7,226 nucleotides of DNA from Candidatus Aenigmarchaeota archaeon CG_4_9_14_3_um_filter_37_18 (GCA_002789635.1 PFTQ01000012.1:1-7226); one strand, 5' to 3'; shown: positions 1 through 5,150, numbered from the stretch's first letter. Notes: generated by a model from the letters alone, not told the origin. Program-made: numbers and translations.

Positions 1-417
1 ATTTGGCATAATATTAGCATGATTTACAGAATAACCACTGATGTTCCACAAGCTTTGCCTTATGTAGCAGGCTTGGTATGGGATGCGTATCAGCAAGGCG
101 AGAAACATTCAGAAAACTGGCCGATTTGGGGTGCTGGAGATTATGGAACTCTTTTTGGAATTTCATATGGATCACCAGACTTAAGATTTTATATTAATTT
201 AATTAGGCGAGCCGGGGACGAATATTTTAGAGTAGGAATTCCTGTAGAGGGTGGTCTTTCAATCAACGAAGTTATTAGCGGCGAGGTGAAAAGAAGTGAA
301 TTCGCTGTTATACCGGCTAACTGGATTCAAATTGGAAGACCAGACTTAATTAGAAGATTAAATTCTGCTGTTGATGAAGCGCAAAGGAAGTTAAATGAAG
401 ATCAGAATGCTGGATAA
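1..417 (+). CDS. Hypothetical protein, possibly 5'-truncated by the window edge
   Basis: I do not recognise this protein. The first ATG is at 19 (132 aa), but the frame has no stop between 1 and 18, so the gene may begin upstream of the window. The product looks soluble and mixed alpha/beta, with many aromatics in its first half (WDAY, NWPIW, GDYGTLFGISYGSPDLRFYINL) and a charged helix at the end (RRLNSAVDEAQRKLNED). There is no signal peptide or membrane segment. The stop at 415-417 is followed 47 nt later by the first copy of the 61-bp GC-rich repeat. It is the first of three short unrecognised plus-strand ORFs, each followed by a repeat copy. Coding is supported by ORF length and plausible composition, not by homology. 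Confidence 0.6.
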   Translation: MWHNISMIYRITTDVPQALPYVAGLVWDAYQQGEKHSENWPIWGAGDYGTLFGISYGSPDLRFYINLIRRAGDEYFRVGIPVEGGLSINEVISGEVKRSEFAVIPANWIQIGRPDLIRRLNSAVDEAQRKLNEDQNAG

Positions 418-464
418 TAGAAATTCAGTCATAAAAACAGTTAATATTTTCTATAGAACAATTC

Positions 465-525
465 TATACCCGAGCGTTAGCGAGGTCGCAAACGTCTTGA
501 CAAACTGCGGAGCGGTAGCGGAGCA
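465..525 (+). repeat. Dispersed 61-bp GC-rich repeat, copy A
   Basis: It begins TATACCCGAGCG and ends GGTAGCGGAGCA. It is about 60 percent GC in a much more AT-rich setting and is identical over 61 bp to copy C (1171-1231). Inside are two imperfect direct half-repeats, GAGCGTTAGCGAG (472-484) and GAGCGGTAGCGGAG (510-523). Positions 475-494 can fold into a small hairpin: CGTT-a-GCG pairs with CGC-a-AACG around an AGGT loop. Similarity to copy D extends about 9 nt further (GAAAGAA). Confidence 0.9.
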
Positions 526-539
526 GAAAGAAGAAAGGC

Positions 540-549
540 ATAAAAATAT
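540..549 (+). promoter_or_regulatory. Weak TATA-like box, just downstream of repeat A
   Basis: CATAAAAATA is centred about 24 nt before the ATG at 569, which fits a leaderless archaeal start. It is weak because poly-A stretches are common here. It matters because it supports the short form of the next gene, which excludes the repeat. Confidence 0.3.
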
Positions 550-568
550 TGCATTCCTATATACAGAA

Positions 569-784
569 ATGCCTAAGAGCAAAAGAAGGTATCTTATTGT
601 GCCGTCCTGCACGGGTTTTTCTCCTGTTGATGAATGCATAAACTGCAGATATGCTTATCCCTATGATATTGTCAGAAAAAAAGAACCCATTACATTGGGT
701 TATAACGGCAGGCCATGCCTTAATGGGCGCGACATGCCAGTGACAATAACCTATGCAATAACTTCACCGGAAGATATTCAATGA
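569..784 (+). CDS. Hypothetical Cys-containing small protein
   Basis: I do not recognise this 71-aa protein. It has four cysteines: C14, C23, C26 (a CINC knuckle) and C50, so metal binding is possible but unproven. The start is uncertain. The same frame is open back to an ATG at 395, which would give 129 aa and overlap the previous gene by 23 bp, but residues about 24-44 of that form are simply translated repeat A (YPSVSEVANVLTNCGAVAEQ). I prefer ATG 569 because a TATA-like box lies 24 nt upstream and the repeat is excluded. The stop TGA (782-784) overlaps the left edge of repeat copy B, so the repeat appears to supply the end of the gene. The longer form could be annotated by gene finders. 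Confidence 0.45.
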   Translation: MPKSKRRYLIVPSCTGFSPVDECINCRYAYPYDIVRKKEPITLGYNGRPCLNGRDMPVTITYAITSPEDIQ

Positions 785-785
785 T

Positions 786-808
786 TATACCCGAGCGTTA
801 GCGGAGCA
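786..808 (+). repeat. Dispersed GC-rich repeat, copy B, internally deleted
   Basis: The 23 bp run from TATACCCGAGCGTTAGCG directly into GAGCA. Relative to copy A, 38 bp are missing. The breakpoint falls where the two internal half-repeats share TAGCG, as expected from slippage or recombination between them. The flanking GATTATACCC edge is shared with copies C and D. Confidence 0.75.
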
Positions 809-842
809 GGAAGCAATCGACGTAAGAGTAGAGACTGATGTG

Positions 843-850
843 TATTTAAA
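843..850 (+). promoter_or_regulatory. TATA box for the gene at 872
   Basis: TATTTAAA is centred 25-26 nt before the ATG at 872, the standard spacing for a leaderless archaeal transcript. It lies between repeat copy B and the gene, so the gene has its own promoter. Confidence 0.65.
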
Positions 851-871
851 ATTTAGCTCTCAATAAAAGAT

Positions 872-1156
872 ATGGATTATGAAATAAAACCTGGGAATCA
901 ATTTACTGTGCCATTTGAAAATTGGAGAGGAGCTGAAGACATTGCAGGCAGGCGTGGTTTTACATATTATGAAGATGAAAGAAAACATGAATGTGAAATA
1001 TTACAACCGGGTGGAGTCAATGCTGGTGATTATACAGCCAAAATCGTTGCTAAATACTCGGAGCCCATTCTAAGATTAACCCAACACTGTGAAGTTGGCA
1101 GTACGCCATCAAGATTATCTCAAGTTTTAGAAGAATTGAACGCTGTCCCCATTTAA
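872..1156 (+). CDS. Hypothetical protein (94 aa)
   Basis: No family is recognised. The product is soluble, with a beta-rich look in the first two thirds (FTVPFENW, GFTYYEDE, CEILQPGGVNAGDYTAKIVAKYSE), two cysteines (C42, C73) and a short C-terminal helix (SRLSQVLEELNAV). The start at ATG 872 is supported by the TATA box at 843-850 and by the absence of a competing upstream ATG near it. The gene sits between repeat copies B and C, and its stop is 14 nt before copy C. A well-placed promoter makes it more likely to be real than composition alone would suggest. Function is unknown. Confidence 0.65.
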   Translation: MDYEIKPGNQFTVPFENWRGAEDIAGRRGFTYYEDERKHECEILQPGGVNAGDYTAKIVAKYSEPILRLTQHCEVGSTPSRLSQVLEELNAVPI

Positions 1157-1170
1157 AATTAGGTTGAGAT

Positions 1171-1231
1171 TATACCCGAGCGTTAGCGAGGTCGCAAACG
1201 TCTTGACAAACTGCGGAGCGGTAGCGGAGCA
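1171..1231 (+). repeat. Dispersed 61-bp GC-rich repeat, copy C
   Basis: Identical to copy A over 61 bp, with the extra left-edge GAT (1168-1170) shared with B and D. It ends 3 nt before the stop codon of the minus-strand nucleotidyltransferase gene. It therefore lies between the tail-to-tail ends of a plus-strand gene and the MNT gene, and its hairpin could serve as a terminator (inference). Confidence 0.9.
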
Positions 1232-1234
1232 AAA

Positions 1235-1837
1235 TTATCCGTCAAATCCCCCATATTCCGAAACACTCTTAGGAACAAGAACCCTAACTCTCCTATATTC
1301 TATCTCCCATGAGCCAAGATAATCCCCAAACTTCTCAGCATTTTTCACAGGAACAAGAATAACAGCAGCAGCAAGCCTTATTGAATTTGTCTCCTCCAGA
1401 AAGCCTTTGTTCCCGCCCCTTCCGTTCAAAGAATAATGAAACCTCATCCTGTCAGACTGGGAAAATTTCTTCAAATTATAGATGAATGCCTCATAAGATG
1501 CCAGGCCCAAGGATTCAGAAAGAAATCCCCCATTAACCAAACTGTAGCCTTCAGACAATATGTTCTCCCTGGGCAAAAAACCCGGGTCAAAAATCTTCTT
1601 GTAGGTTAAGGCCACAACTTCCACTTCGATGCCTTCACTCTCAAAGACCTTCCTTAACTCGTAAGCTATATCCAAATCTTCCTTATCTTTGAAAATTAAA
1701 GCAACATCTATGTCATTAGGCTTCCTTTTTCCCCTTACAACAGAGCCGAAAAGGATTATATCGAGTATGCCTTTCTCTTGGCAGAAGCCTTTGATTTCAC
1801 TTATCAATTTGGAATTCTTTAACAAGCTTTCTAACAT
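1235..1837 (-). CDS. Minimal nucleotidyltransferase (MNT) domain protein with C-terminal extension
   Basis: An MNT-type nucleotidyltransferase of 200 aa. Residues 28-48 carry the diagnostic core: ILFGS (G31, S32), then RG (35-36), then D42-I-D44 as the first two metal-binding acids. The usual third acid is E71 or E73 (IEVEVVAL) rather than Asp. Residues about 105-200 form an extension beyond a stand-alone MNT (about 100 aa), with the segment FHYSLNGRGGNKG and later VILVPVKNAEKF; I believe similar extensions occur in archaeal MNT proteins, but their function is unknown. The gene starts inside the HEPN gene (41-bp overlap, different frame), so the two are translationally linked. In characterised HEPN/MNT toxin-antitoxin pairs the MNT is the antitoxin, adding nucleotides to the HEPN partner. 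That role here is inferred from the pairing. Confidence 0.85.
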   Translation of the reverse strand: MLESLLKNSKLISEIKGFCQEKGILDIILFGSVVRGKRKPNDIDVALIFKDKEDLDIAYELRKVFESEGIEVEVVALTYKKIFDPGFLPRENILSEGYSLVNGGFLSESLGLASYEAFIYNLKKFSQSDRMRFHYSLNGRGGNKGFLEETNSIRLAAAVILVPVKNAEKFGDYLGSWEIEYRRVRVLVPKSVSEYGGFDG

Positions 1838-2138
1838 TGTCCCTCACCGCATCGCATTTTGGCTTTTCAACCGAAAGAGCGTAAGTGTTCCTGTATATCG
1901 GATAGAGCTTTTCAAGCAAAACATAGAACCTAATGAAAGAATTCTTAAGCTTCTGAAACCTTTCACTGTGGTCTTTTGGCACGCCTTTGCCTGAAACTAA
2001 GAGTATGTAATCAAATACCGAAAAAAGCGCCTTGAAATAGAGGATAGCAGAGGATGTATAGTCCTTTTTCTCATACACAAGGTCAGCGGATGCAATGAAA
2101 TCCTTTATGTTTTTCCGGAGATGCTTCCTCAAGTCCAT
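1797..2138 (-). CDS. HEPN domain protein, partner of the MNT gene
   Basis: A 113-aa all-helical protein of the HEPN type. The typical helix with small and aromatic residues is at 25-48 (KKDYTSSAILYFKALFSVFD), followed by a KDHSERF segment (56-61) and a second core around LYPIYRNTYAL (78-88). The RNase signature of toxic HEPN proteins, R-x4-6-H, is not visible: after R83 there is no suitably spaced His, and the position reads RNTYAL. It may thus be a non-nucleolytic HEPN or use a different active site. The first gene of a two-gene operon, it overlaps the MNT gene by 41 bp. ATG 2138 is chosen because a TATA box lies 27 nt upstream (2162-2169). The likely role is toxin or regulatory partner of the MNT protein (inference from family). 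Confidence 0.85.
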   Translation of the reverse strand: MDLRKHLRKNIKDFIASADLVYEKKDYTSSAILYFKALFSVFDYILLVSGKGVPKDHSERFQKLKNSFIRFYVLLEKLYPIYRNTYALSVEKPKCDAVRDNVRKLVKEFQIDK

Positions 2139-2161
2139 GTTTATATTATAAACATATCTAC

Positions 2162-2169
2162 TATTTAAA
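2162..2169 (-). promoter_or_regulatory. TATA box for the HEPN-MNT operon
   Basis: On the minus strand TTTAAATA, preceded by a purine-rich AAACC that resembles a BRE, is centred 27-28 nt upstream of the HEPN ATG. This predicts a leaderless transcript. Repeat copy D lies just upstream of it. Confidence 0.7.
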
Positions 2170-2197
2170 GGTTTCTATGTTTAATTGTAAACGAGAT

Positions 2198-2258
2198 TAT
2201 ACCCGAGCGTCAGCGAGGTCATAAATGTCCTGTCAAACTGCGGAGCGGTAGCGGAGCA
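2198..2258 (+). repeat. Dispersed 61-bp GC-rich repeat, copy D (diverged)
   Basis: The same length as A and C, with six substitutions (55 of 61 identical). The substitutions destroy most of the small hairpin seen in A and C, so that fold is not conserved. The left edge GATTATACCC and right continuation GAAAGAA are shared with other copies. It lies upstream of the HEPN promoter in the same orientation as copy C. Confidence 0.9.
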
Positions 2259-2287
2259 GAAAGAAAAATATCAATTTTAGGAATAAG

Positions 2288-2298
2288 CATAAAAAAAG
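2288..2298 (+). promoter_or_regulatory. Weak TATA-like box, downstream of repeat D
   Basis: CATAAAAAAAG is centred about 27 nt before the ATG at 2320. The relation to the repeat mirrors that seen after copy A, but the motif is weak. Confidence 0.25.
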
Positions 2299-2319
2299 CA
2301 TTCACCAAAAGATTATCAG

Positions 2320-2523
2320 ATGTATCTGGAAGTAACAGCAGAAATAGAGGAAGAACAATGGTATCTTTATCTTAAGGGTAGTTGTCCCCTTTGGCAGCTG
2401 CTAGGCATGTATCCAGAAAGGCAGGAACCGAAGCAATTGGCAGCAATTCCAGGAAGAGCCCATGACATAGAATCATACCTGAGAGAAAGGGGGCTGACAG
2501 AAATTGAGAGAAGGCGGGTATAA
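2320..2523 (+). CDS. Hypothetical small protein (67 aa)
   Basis: I do not recognise it. The composition is plausible for a soluble protein: an acidic, aromatic N-terminus (EIEEEQWYLYLKG), a Trp/Cys-containing middle (SCPLWQLLGMYPER) and a charged C-terminal helix (ESYLRERGLTEIERRR). A weak TATA-like box lies about 27 nt before the ATG, just after repeat copy D, as for other short genes in this region. An overlapping minus-strand frame (2372-2602, 76 aa) is also open, and I cannot exclude that it is the real one. The plus-strand product has the more protein-like charge distribution. Low confidence. Confidence 0.4.
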   Translation: MYLEVTAEIEEEQWYLYLKGSCPLWQLLGMYPERQEPKQLAAIPGRAHDIESYLRERGLTEIERRRV

Positions 2524-2622
2524 TCTGGTTTTGAGTGTATATTGATCCTATCGGTCTTTCAACAATAAAACCGTCCAAAAAAGGCTCTTCACCTATCGTC
2601 ATTCAACAGCCCAGAACTAATT

Positions 2623-2832
2623 CTACTTCTTTAATCCCGCCATGCCTTTTGCGTGTAAAAAATTATCTCTATAATCATCTGGAACCGATCCTTCGATAGA
2701 TTTTATGAATTCTCCGTATCTTCTCAATTCTAGTATCCAATCTTCAGAATGTTGTTTGTCAAGTTCCGATAACCTTCTTTCAAAACCTCGGCAACCAGCA
2801 TCGAAATTACGCCAATCATATATGTTTCCCAT
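2623..2832 (-). CDS. Hypothetical helical protein (69 aa)
   Basis: An unrecognised small protein, charged and Trp/Tyr-containing, apparently mostly helical (GFERRLSELDKQ, DWILELRRYGEFIKSIEG). It has one Cys and no membrane segment. The frame is open to 2961, but that longer form would overlap the neighbouring membrane-protein gene by 82 bp and begins with an unconvincing low-hydrophobicity stretch. I choose the ATG at 2832 because a TATA box (2855-2862) lies 26 nt upstream, in the gap between the two genes, giving the gene its own leaderless promoter. It lies downstream of and in the same direction as the PLDc_N-like gene, but is separately transcribed by this reading. Confidence 0.6.
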   Translation of the reverse strand: MGNIYDWRNFDAGCRGFERRLSELDKQHSEDWILELRRYGEFIKSIEGSVPDDYRDNFLHAKGMAGLKK

Positions 2833-2854
2833 GAACTTTTTTTTGAAAATAAAA

Positions 2855-2862
2855 CTTAAATA
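2855..2862 (-). promoter_or_regulatory. TATA box for the 69-aa gene
   Basis: TATTTAAG on the minus strand, centred 26-27 nt before the ATG at 2832. It falls in the 47-nt gap after the membrane-protein stop codon and so decides the start of the downstream gene. Confidence 0.55.
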
Positions 2863-2879
2863 GCAGCCTAGCTTTGCTA

Positions 2880-3140
2880 TTACTTTTTCGCTTTTCTCTT
2901 GACCATGAAATAGTATATGATTGCGCCGATAATTCCAGTGAGCACTACAATCAGCACCCACATTATCTTGTCGTTTTCATTCGGGAACTTTCTCTTCGCA
3001 ACATCCACAATCATGAGGATCCAGAAGACTAGGCATCCGACCCCAACCACAAACATTAATAAGCCTATCACAATTTGAACTAGCCAAAGAAGAACAAATG
3101 CTCCACCCAATGCACCCATAGCATCAGCCATTTTATCCAT
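2880..3140 (-). CDS. PLDc_N-like small membrane protein
   Basis: An 86-aa integral membrane protein. A long hydrophobic region spans residues 13-47, followed by a polar loop (DVAKRKFPNENDK, 46-58) and a second membrane helix (60-79), then a basic tail (KRKAKK). The sequence FWILMIVD, the loop ending before K-I-M-W, and GxIIGAIIYYF match the pattern of the phospholipase D/nuclease N-terminal domain family (PLDc_N). This occurs as a stand-alone two-helix protein in many bacteria and archaea; no catalytic PLD motif (HKD) is present and the role of such proteins is unknown. ATG 3140 is favoured by a TATA box 23-24 nt upstream; an in-frame ATG at 3131 is an alternative. The N-terminus is rich in Met, Gly and Ala. 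Confidence 0.75.
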   Translation of the reverse strand: MDKMADAMGALGGAFVLLWLVQIVIGLLMFVVGVGCLVFWILMIVDVAKRKFPNENDKIMWVLIVVLTGIIGAIIYYFMVKRKAKK

Positions 3141-3159
3141 TTATACTTCGTTTTTTCAC

Positions 3160-3167
3160 TATTTAAG
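3160..3167 (-). promoter_or_regulatory. TATA box for the PLDc_N-like gene
   Basis: CTTAAATA on the minus strand, centred 23-24 nt before the ATG at 3140. It abuts the broken end of the permease remnant on the opposite strand. Confidence 0.55.
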
Positions 3168-3445
3168 CATTTGAACGAGTTGCAAGTATCACAAATTTTG
3201 GTGCATTTGTAGTATTCCTTTTGGTTAATTTATCGGCTATTATTTTACGATACAAAAAAATAGAGAATAAAAGGGAATTCAAAATGCCGTTGAATATAGG
3301 TAAATTTCCATTATTATCTTTTCTGGGTGTTTTAAGCTCTGTGATAATGATTTTTTATCTTGAAGTTAAAGCAGTTGTAATAGGTAGTTTAATCTTACTA
3401 TTTGGTATATTGATTCTCTTGATGTTCAGAAAAACTAAAAAGTAA
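3167..3445 (+). pseudogene. C-terminal remnant of an APC-family amino-acid permease
   Basis: The open frame from 3167 (a stop lies just before, at 3164-3166) encodes 92 residues resembling the end of an APC-superfamily permease: ERVASITNFGAFVVFLLVN, then ILRYKK, a basic loop ending in EFKMPLNIGKFP, and two more hydrophobic stretches (LLSFLGVLSSVIMIFYL and AVVIGSLILLFGILILLMF). The combination VNLS-IILRYKK...PLNIGKFP is characteristic of these transporters. Complete permeases have about 430-500 residues and 10-12 helices, so roughly the first four fifths are missing. There is no ATG near the 5' end; only an internal TTG at 3221 could start a shortened product. The gap falls against the promoter of the divergent membrane-protein gene, suggesting a deletion or rearrangement there. 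It is probably non-functional. Confidence 0.7.
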
Positions 3446-3480
3446 TCCATTATTAATTTGATTTAAATTAATAACAAATA

Positions 3481-3530
3481 TTCCTCGAAGAAATTTTCTG
3501 TTTGACCCATTCTCTTCAAGGAAATTTTTA
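3481..3530 (+). terminator. Hairpin plus T-run after the permease remnant
   Basis: An 11-bp stem with one mismatch (3481-3491 with 3513-3523) encloses a loop of about 21 nt and is followed by a T-rich ATTTTTA. It lies 35 nt after the permease stop and before the next promoter. Archaeal termination mostly relies on the T-run, so the hairpin may be incidental. Confidence 0.4.
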
Positions 3531-3558
3531 TTAGCAGGAAAGATTGAAAAACGATAGA

Positions 3559-3581
3559 TTTATATATGAATTAGTATAAAA
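3559..3581 (+). promoter_or_regulatory. Two candidate TATA boxes for the winged-helix gene
   Basis: TTTATATA (3559-3566) and TATAAAAT (3574-3581). The second would place transcription start near 3603, giving an 11-nt leader to ATG 3614 or a leaderless GTG at 3605. The first would give a leader of about 26 nt. Confidence 0.45.
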
Positions 3582-3613
3582 TAGTTATTAATTAATAATT
3601 TTTAGTGATTAAT

Positions 3614-3880
3614 ATGACAATGCAAAAACTTAAACAAGGGCCTACTTTGAATACTGTGATTATGGTAGAAGAAGCGTTGAAAAATATGGATGAAAGTGTA
3701 ATAACAGTTGCCGGGTTGAAAAAAATACTTCCAAAACAAATAAATCACAATATATTGATGATGATCCTTGAATATCTAGAAGAAAGCAACAAAATTGCAG
3801 TAACTATGAAAGGAATAATTTGGATACATAATACAAACCCAAACTTAAGGAAAGCGATTGGAGAAGGTCTTAGAGCATGA
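3614..3880 (+). CDS. Small winged-helix-like protein
   Basis: An 88-aa protein that I read as a small winged helix-turn-helix. Helical segments are at about 13-26 (NTVIMVEEALKNMD), 31-38 and 43-58 (INHNILMMILEYLEES), followed by a beta-wing pattern NKIAVTMKGIIWIHN (59-73). The order of helices, then 'NKI-V--KGI-WI', is typical of winged-helix DNA-binding domains in archaea. The cellular role is unknown; a transcription regulator is likely (inference). The frame also allows GTG 3605 and ATG 3620. ATG 3614 is taken as the first ATG after the promoter. There is no Shine-Dalgarno sequence. It is transcribed alone; the next gene has its own TATA box. Confidence 0.7.
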   Translation: MTMQKLKQGPTLNTVIMVEEALKNMDESVITVAGLKKILPKQINHNILMMILEYLEESNKIAVTMKGIIWIHNTNPNLRKAIGEGLRA

Positions 3881-3910
3881 AAACAAATCAGTTGAATTAA
3901 AATGATGGAG

Positions 3911-3918
3911 TTTTAAGT
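3911..3918 (+). promoter_or_regulatory. TATA box for the TrmO-like gene
   Basis: TTTTAAGT centred 26-27 nt before the ATG at 3941, as for a leaderless archaeal transcript. Confidence 0.5.
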
Positions 3919-3940
3919 TAAATTAATCCAAAGATTAGAT

Positions 3941-4438
3941 ATGAATGAAATTATTTTCAAGCCAATAGGTCTTGTAAGTTCGAAGTTTGAAAATCCGAAC
4001 GATATTGTTTTTGCTTGCGAAAAAGGTTTGAAAACTGAATTAATATCAAAAATCATTATAGATGATAAATTTTCAGAAGGCTTGAAAGGCTTGGATGAAT
4101 TTTCACACTTGTTTGTTATATATCATTTGAGTAAAGTAAAGAAGACTGAATTAGTGACATACCCAGGACCATCGTCAATAAAAAATCTACCGAAAGTTGG
4201 TATCTTCGCTTCAAGAAGTCAATATAGACCAAATCCCATAGCTTTGAGATTGGTAAAGTTAGTCAAAATTGAAGGAAATGAAATATACGTTCAGGGTCTG
4301 GATGCTGTCAACAATTCCCCCATTTTGGATATTAAACCCTACGTGAAAGGTTTTGATAGACCAGAAGATTTCAAGGATGCTGAGTGGTATAAATGGTTAA
4401 ACAAAAACGTTAATAACAATTTATCTCCTCTTCCGTAA
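3941..4438 (+). CDS. TrmO/TsaA-like (UPF0066) tRNA methyltransferase homologue
   Basis: A 165-aa member of the YaeB/TsaA (UPF0066) family. Recognisable segments in order are: KPIGLVSSKF at the N-terminus (7-16), LDEFSHLFVIYHLSK (51-65), GIFASRSQYRPNPIALRLVKL (87-107, with the family-typical SR...RPNPI core), and LDAVNNSPILDIKPYV (120-135). In E. coli the family member TrmO uses S-adenosylmethionine to N6-methylate t6A at position 37 of certain tRNAs; archaeal homologues of this size are common but less studied, so substrate is inferred. The usual RPNPIG reads RPNPIA here. Length is normal for short archaeal forms. The C-terminal NKNVNNNLSPLP is probably a flexible tail. A small membrane-protein gene follows after 9 nt. 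Confidence 0.9.
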   Translation: MNEIIFKPIGLVSSKFENPNDIVFACEKGLKTELISKIIIDDKFSEGLKGLDEFSHLFVIYHLSKVKKTELVTYPGPSSIKNLPKVGIFASRSQYRPNPIALRLVKLVKIEGNEIYVQGLDAVNNSPILDIKPYVKGFDRPEDFKDAEWYKWLNKNVNNNLSPLP

Positions 4439-4447
4439 AGAATCATA

Positions 4448-4705
4448 ATGCCAAGTTTTACCTTATGCGTACTCTTGTTTGTGGGTGGTTTCATAATCCA
4501 ATCAATCCTGCACAGCCCAATGAGGCAGACATTTGATATTCTAAGTGGATTTATTGCTGGTTTCTGTATTGGACAGTTTTCATTTTTTTTACTATCTTTC
4601 ATGTGCATGGGAATTCTTTTGAGAATGTTGATAACTGGCCATATAGGATGCTCAACTATGATGATAATTTTTTTCATTCTAGGTTTGATAGTGGCTATTA
4701 TCTAA
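4448..4705 (+). CDS. Small hydrophobic membrane protein (85 aa)
   Basis: I do not recognise it. The product is almost entirely hydrophobic, with three probable membrane helices: residues 4-21, 33-58 and 68-85. Between them are short loops containing HSPMRQT and RMLITGH. It has four cysteines (C7, C40, C53, C68). It starts 9 nt after the TrmO-like stop, without its own TATA box or Shine-Dalgarno sequence, so it would be co-transcribed. An overlapping minus-strand frame (4339-4677) has a poorer composition and overlaps the TrmO gene. Hydrophobic frames can arise by chance in AT-rich DNA, so confidence is moderate. Confidence 0.5.
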   Translation: MPSFTLCVLLFVGGFIIQSILHSPMRQTFDILSGFIAGFCIGQFSFFLLSFMCMGILLRMLITGHIGCSTMMIIFFILGLIVAII

Positions 4706-4844
4706 AAATGAAATTGGTAAATAATGGTTTTATCAACAAGAAATTTGAACTCTTTTGATGATTAGAATTGAGTTATTACTTCAAGAGCTGAAACCATTTT
4801 AATTAAAATAATCCTAATTTATGTTATTTTTTGAAAATAAGATA
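4706..4844. terminator. Convergent intergenic region with inverted repeats
   Basis: This region separates two convergent genes. AATGGTTT (4723-4730) is exactly complementary to AAACCATT (4791-4798), and it runs into a perfect 14-bp palindrome, ATTTTAATTAAAAT (4796-4809). Both strands have short T-runs. A bidirectional termination zone is plausible; no gene is seen. Confidence 0.35.
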
Positions 4845-5150
4845 TTAAAATCGAGATTTAAAAATTCGATAATTTCCGCCTTCTATTCTTATTGCTTTTC
4901 CATTCACAATTGCGTCAGCTATCTTTTTCCTTGCAGATAACACAAGCCGATGAAAAGTAGGTTGCGAGATATTCATTTTTTTAGCCGCTTCTTCTTGTTC
5001 AAGACCATCTAAGTCTTTTAATCTCACAGCCTCAAACTCGTCTACACCTAGTATAACCTCTTTCAATTCTCTTAACCTTACTCCTGCCGGCTTGAAGTAA
5101 GTTATGTCTGGTTGAAAGCCTACTCTTCTGCAAATTCTTGGCCTTGGCAT
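4845..5150 (-). CDS. DUF134 (UPF0251) helix-turn-helix DNA-binding protein
   Basis: A 101-aa protein that matches DUF134/UPF0251 from end to end. It has the signature start MPRPRICRRV, a middle segment VILGVDEFEAVRLKDLDGL (32-50), and a helix-turn-helix resembling sigma-70 region 4: EQEEAAKKMNISQPTFHRLV (51-70) followed by a basic helix SARKKIADAIVNGKAI. Family members are predicted transcription factors often found near genes for Fe-S or Fe-Mo cluster proteins and DUF5320; targets are not established. The ATG directly abuts the stop codon of the ferritin-like gene (TAA ATG), so the two are co-transcribed and probably translationally coupled. It is the natural candidate to bind the palindromes at 5399-5414, 5890-5903 and 5913-5926 (inference). 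No operator of its own is needed because it shares the ferritin promoter. Confidence 0.9.
   Translation of the reverse strand: MPRPRICRRVGFQPDITYFKPAGVRLRELKEVILGVDEFEAVRLKDLDGLEQEEAAKKMNISQPTFHRLVLSARKKIADAIVNGKAIRIEGGNYRIFKSRF

Noticed and set aside
451..639. Minus-strand frame of 62 aa across repeat A
   Set aside because: It is an antisense reading of the repeat with no promoter or protein-like composition.
1689..1994. Plus-strand frame of 101 aa
   Set aside because: It lies wholly within the HEPN and MNT genes, which have clear motifs on the other strand.
465..2258. CRISPR array from the repeated 61-bp element
   Set aside because: The intervals are 259 to 966 bp, hold genes and are not uniform spacers; one repeat copy is internally deleted.
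465..2258. Integron attC sites
   Set aside because: GTTAGC and AAAC occur in the repeat, but not as RYYYAAC at the left and GTTRRRY at the right; the hairpin is lost in copies B and D and no integrase is seen.
2372..2602. Minus-strand frame of 76 aa
   Set aside because: It overlaps the 67-aa plus-strand gene. No TATA box or Shine-Dalgarno sequence was evident; it is not fully excluded.
2623..2961. Long 112-aa version of the 69-aa gene
   Set aside because: It would overlap the PLDc_N-like gene by 82 bp, whereas the ATG at 2832 has a TATA box at the right distance.
4755..4791. C/D box RNA (TGATGA followed by CTGA)
   Set aside because: The spacing is too short for a typical archaeal C/D RNA, the C box lacks its purine, and no internal C'/D' boxes or terminal stem are seen.
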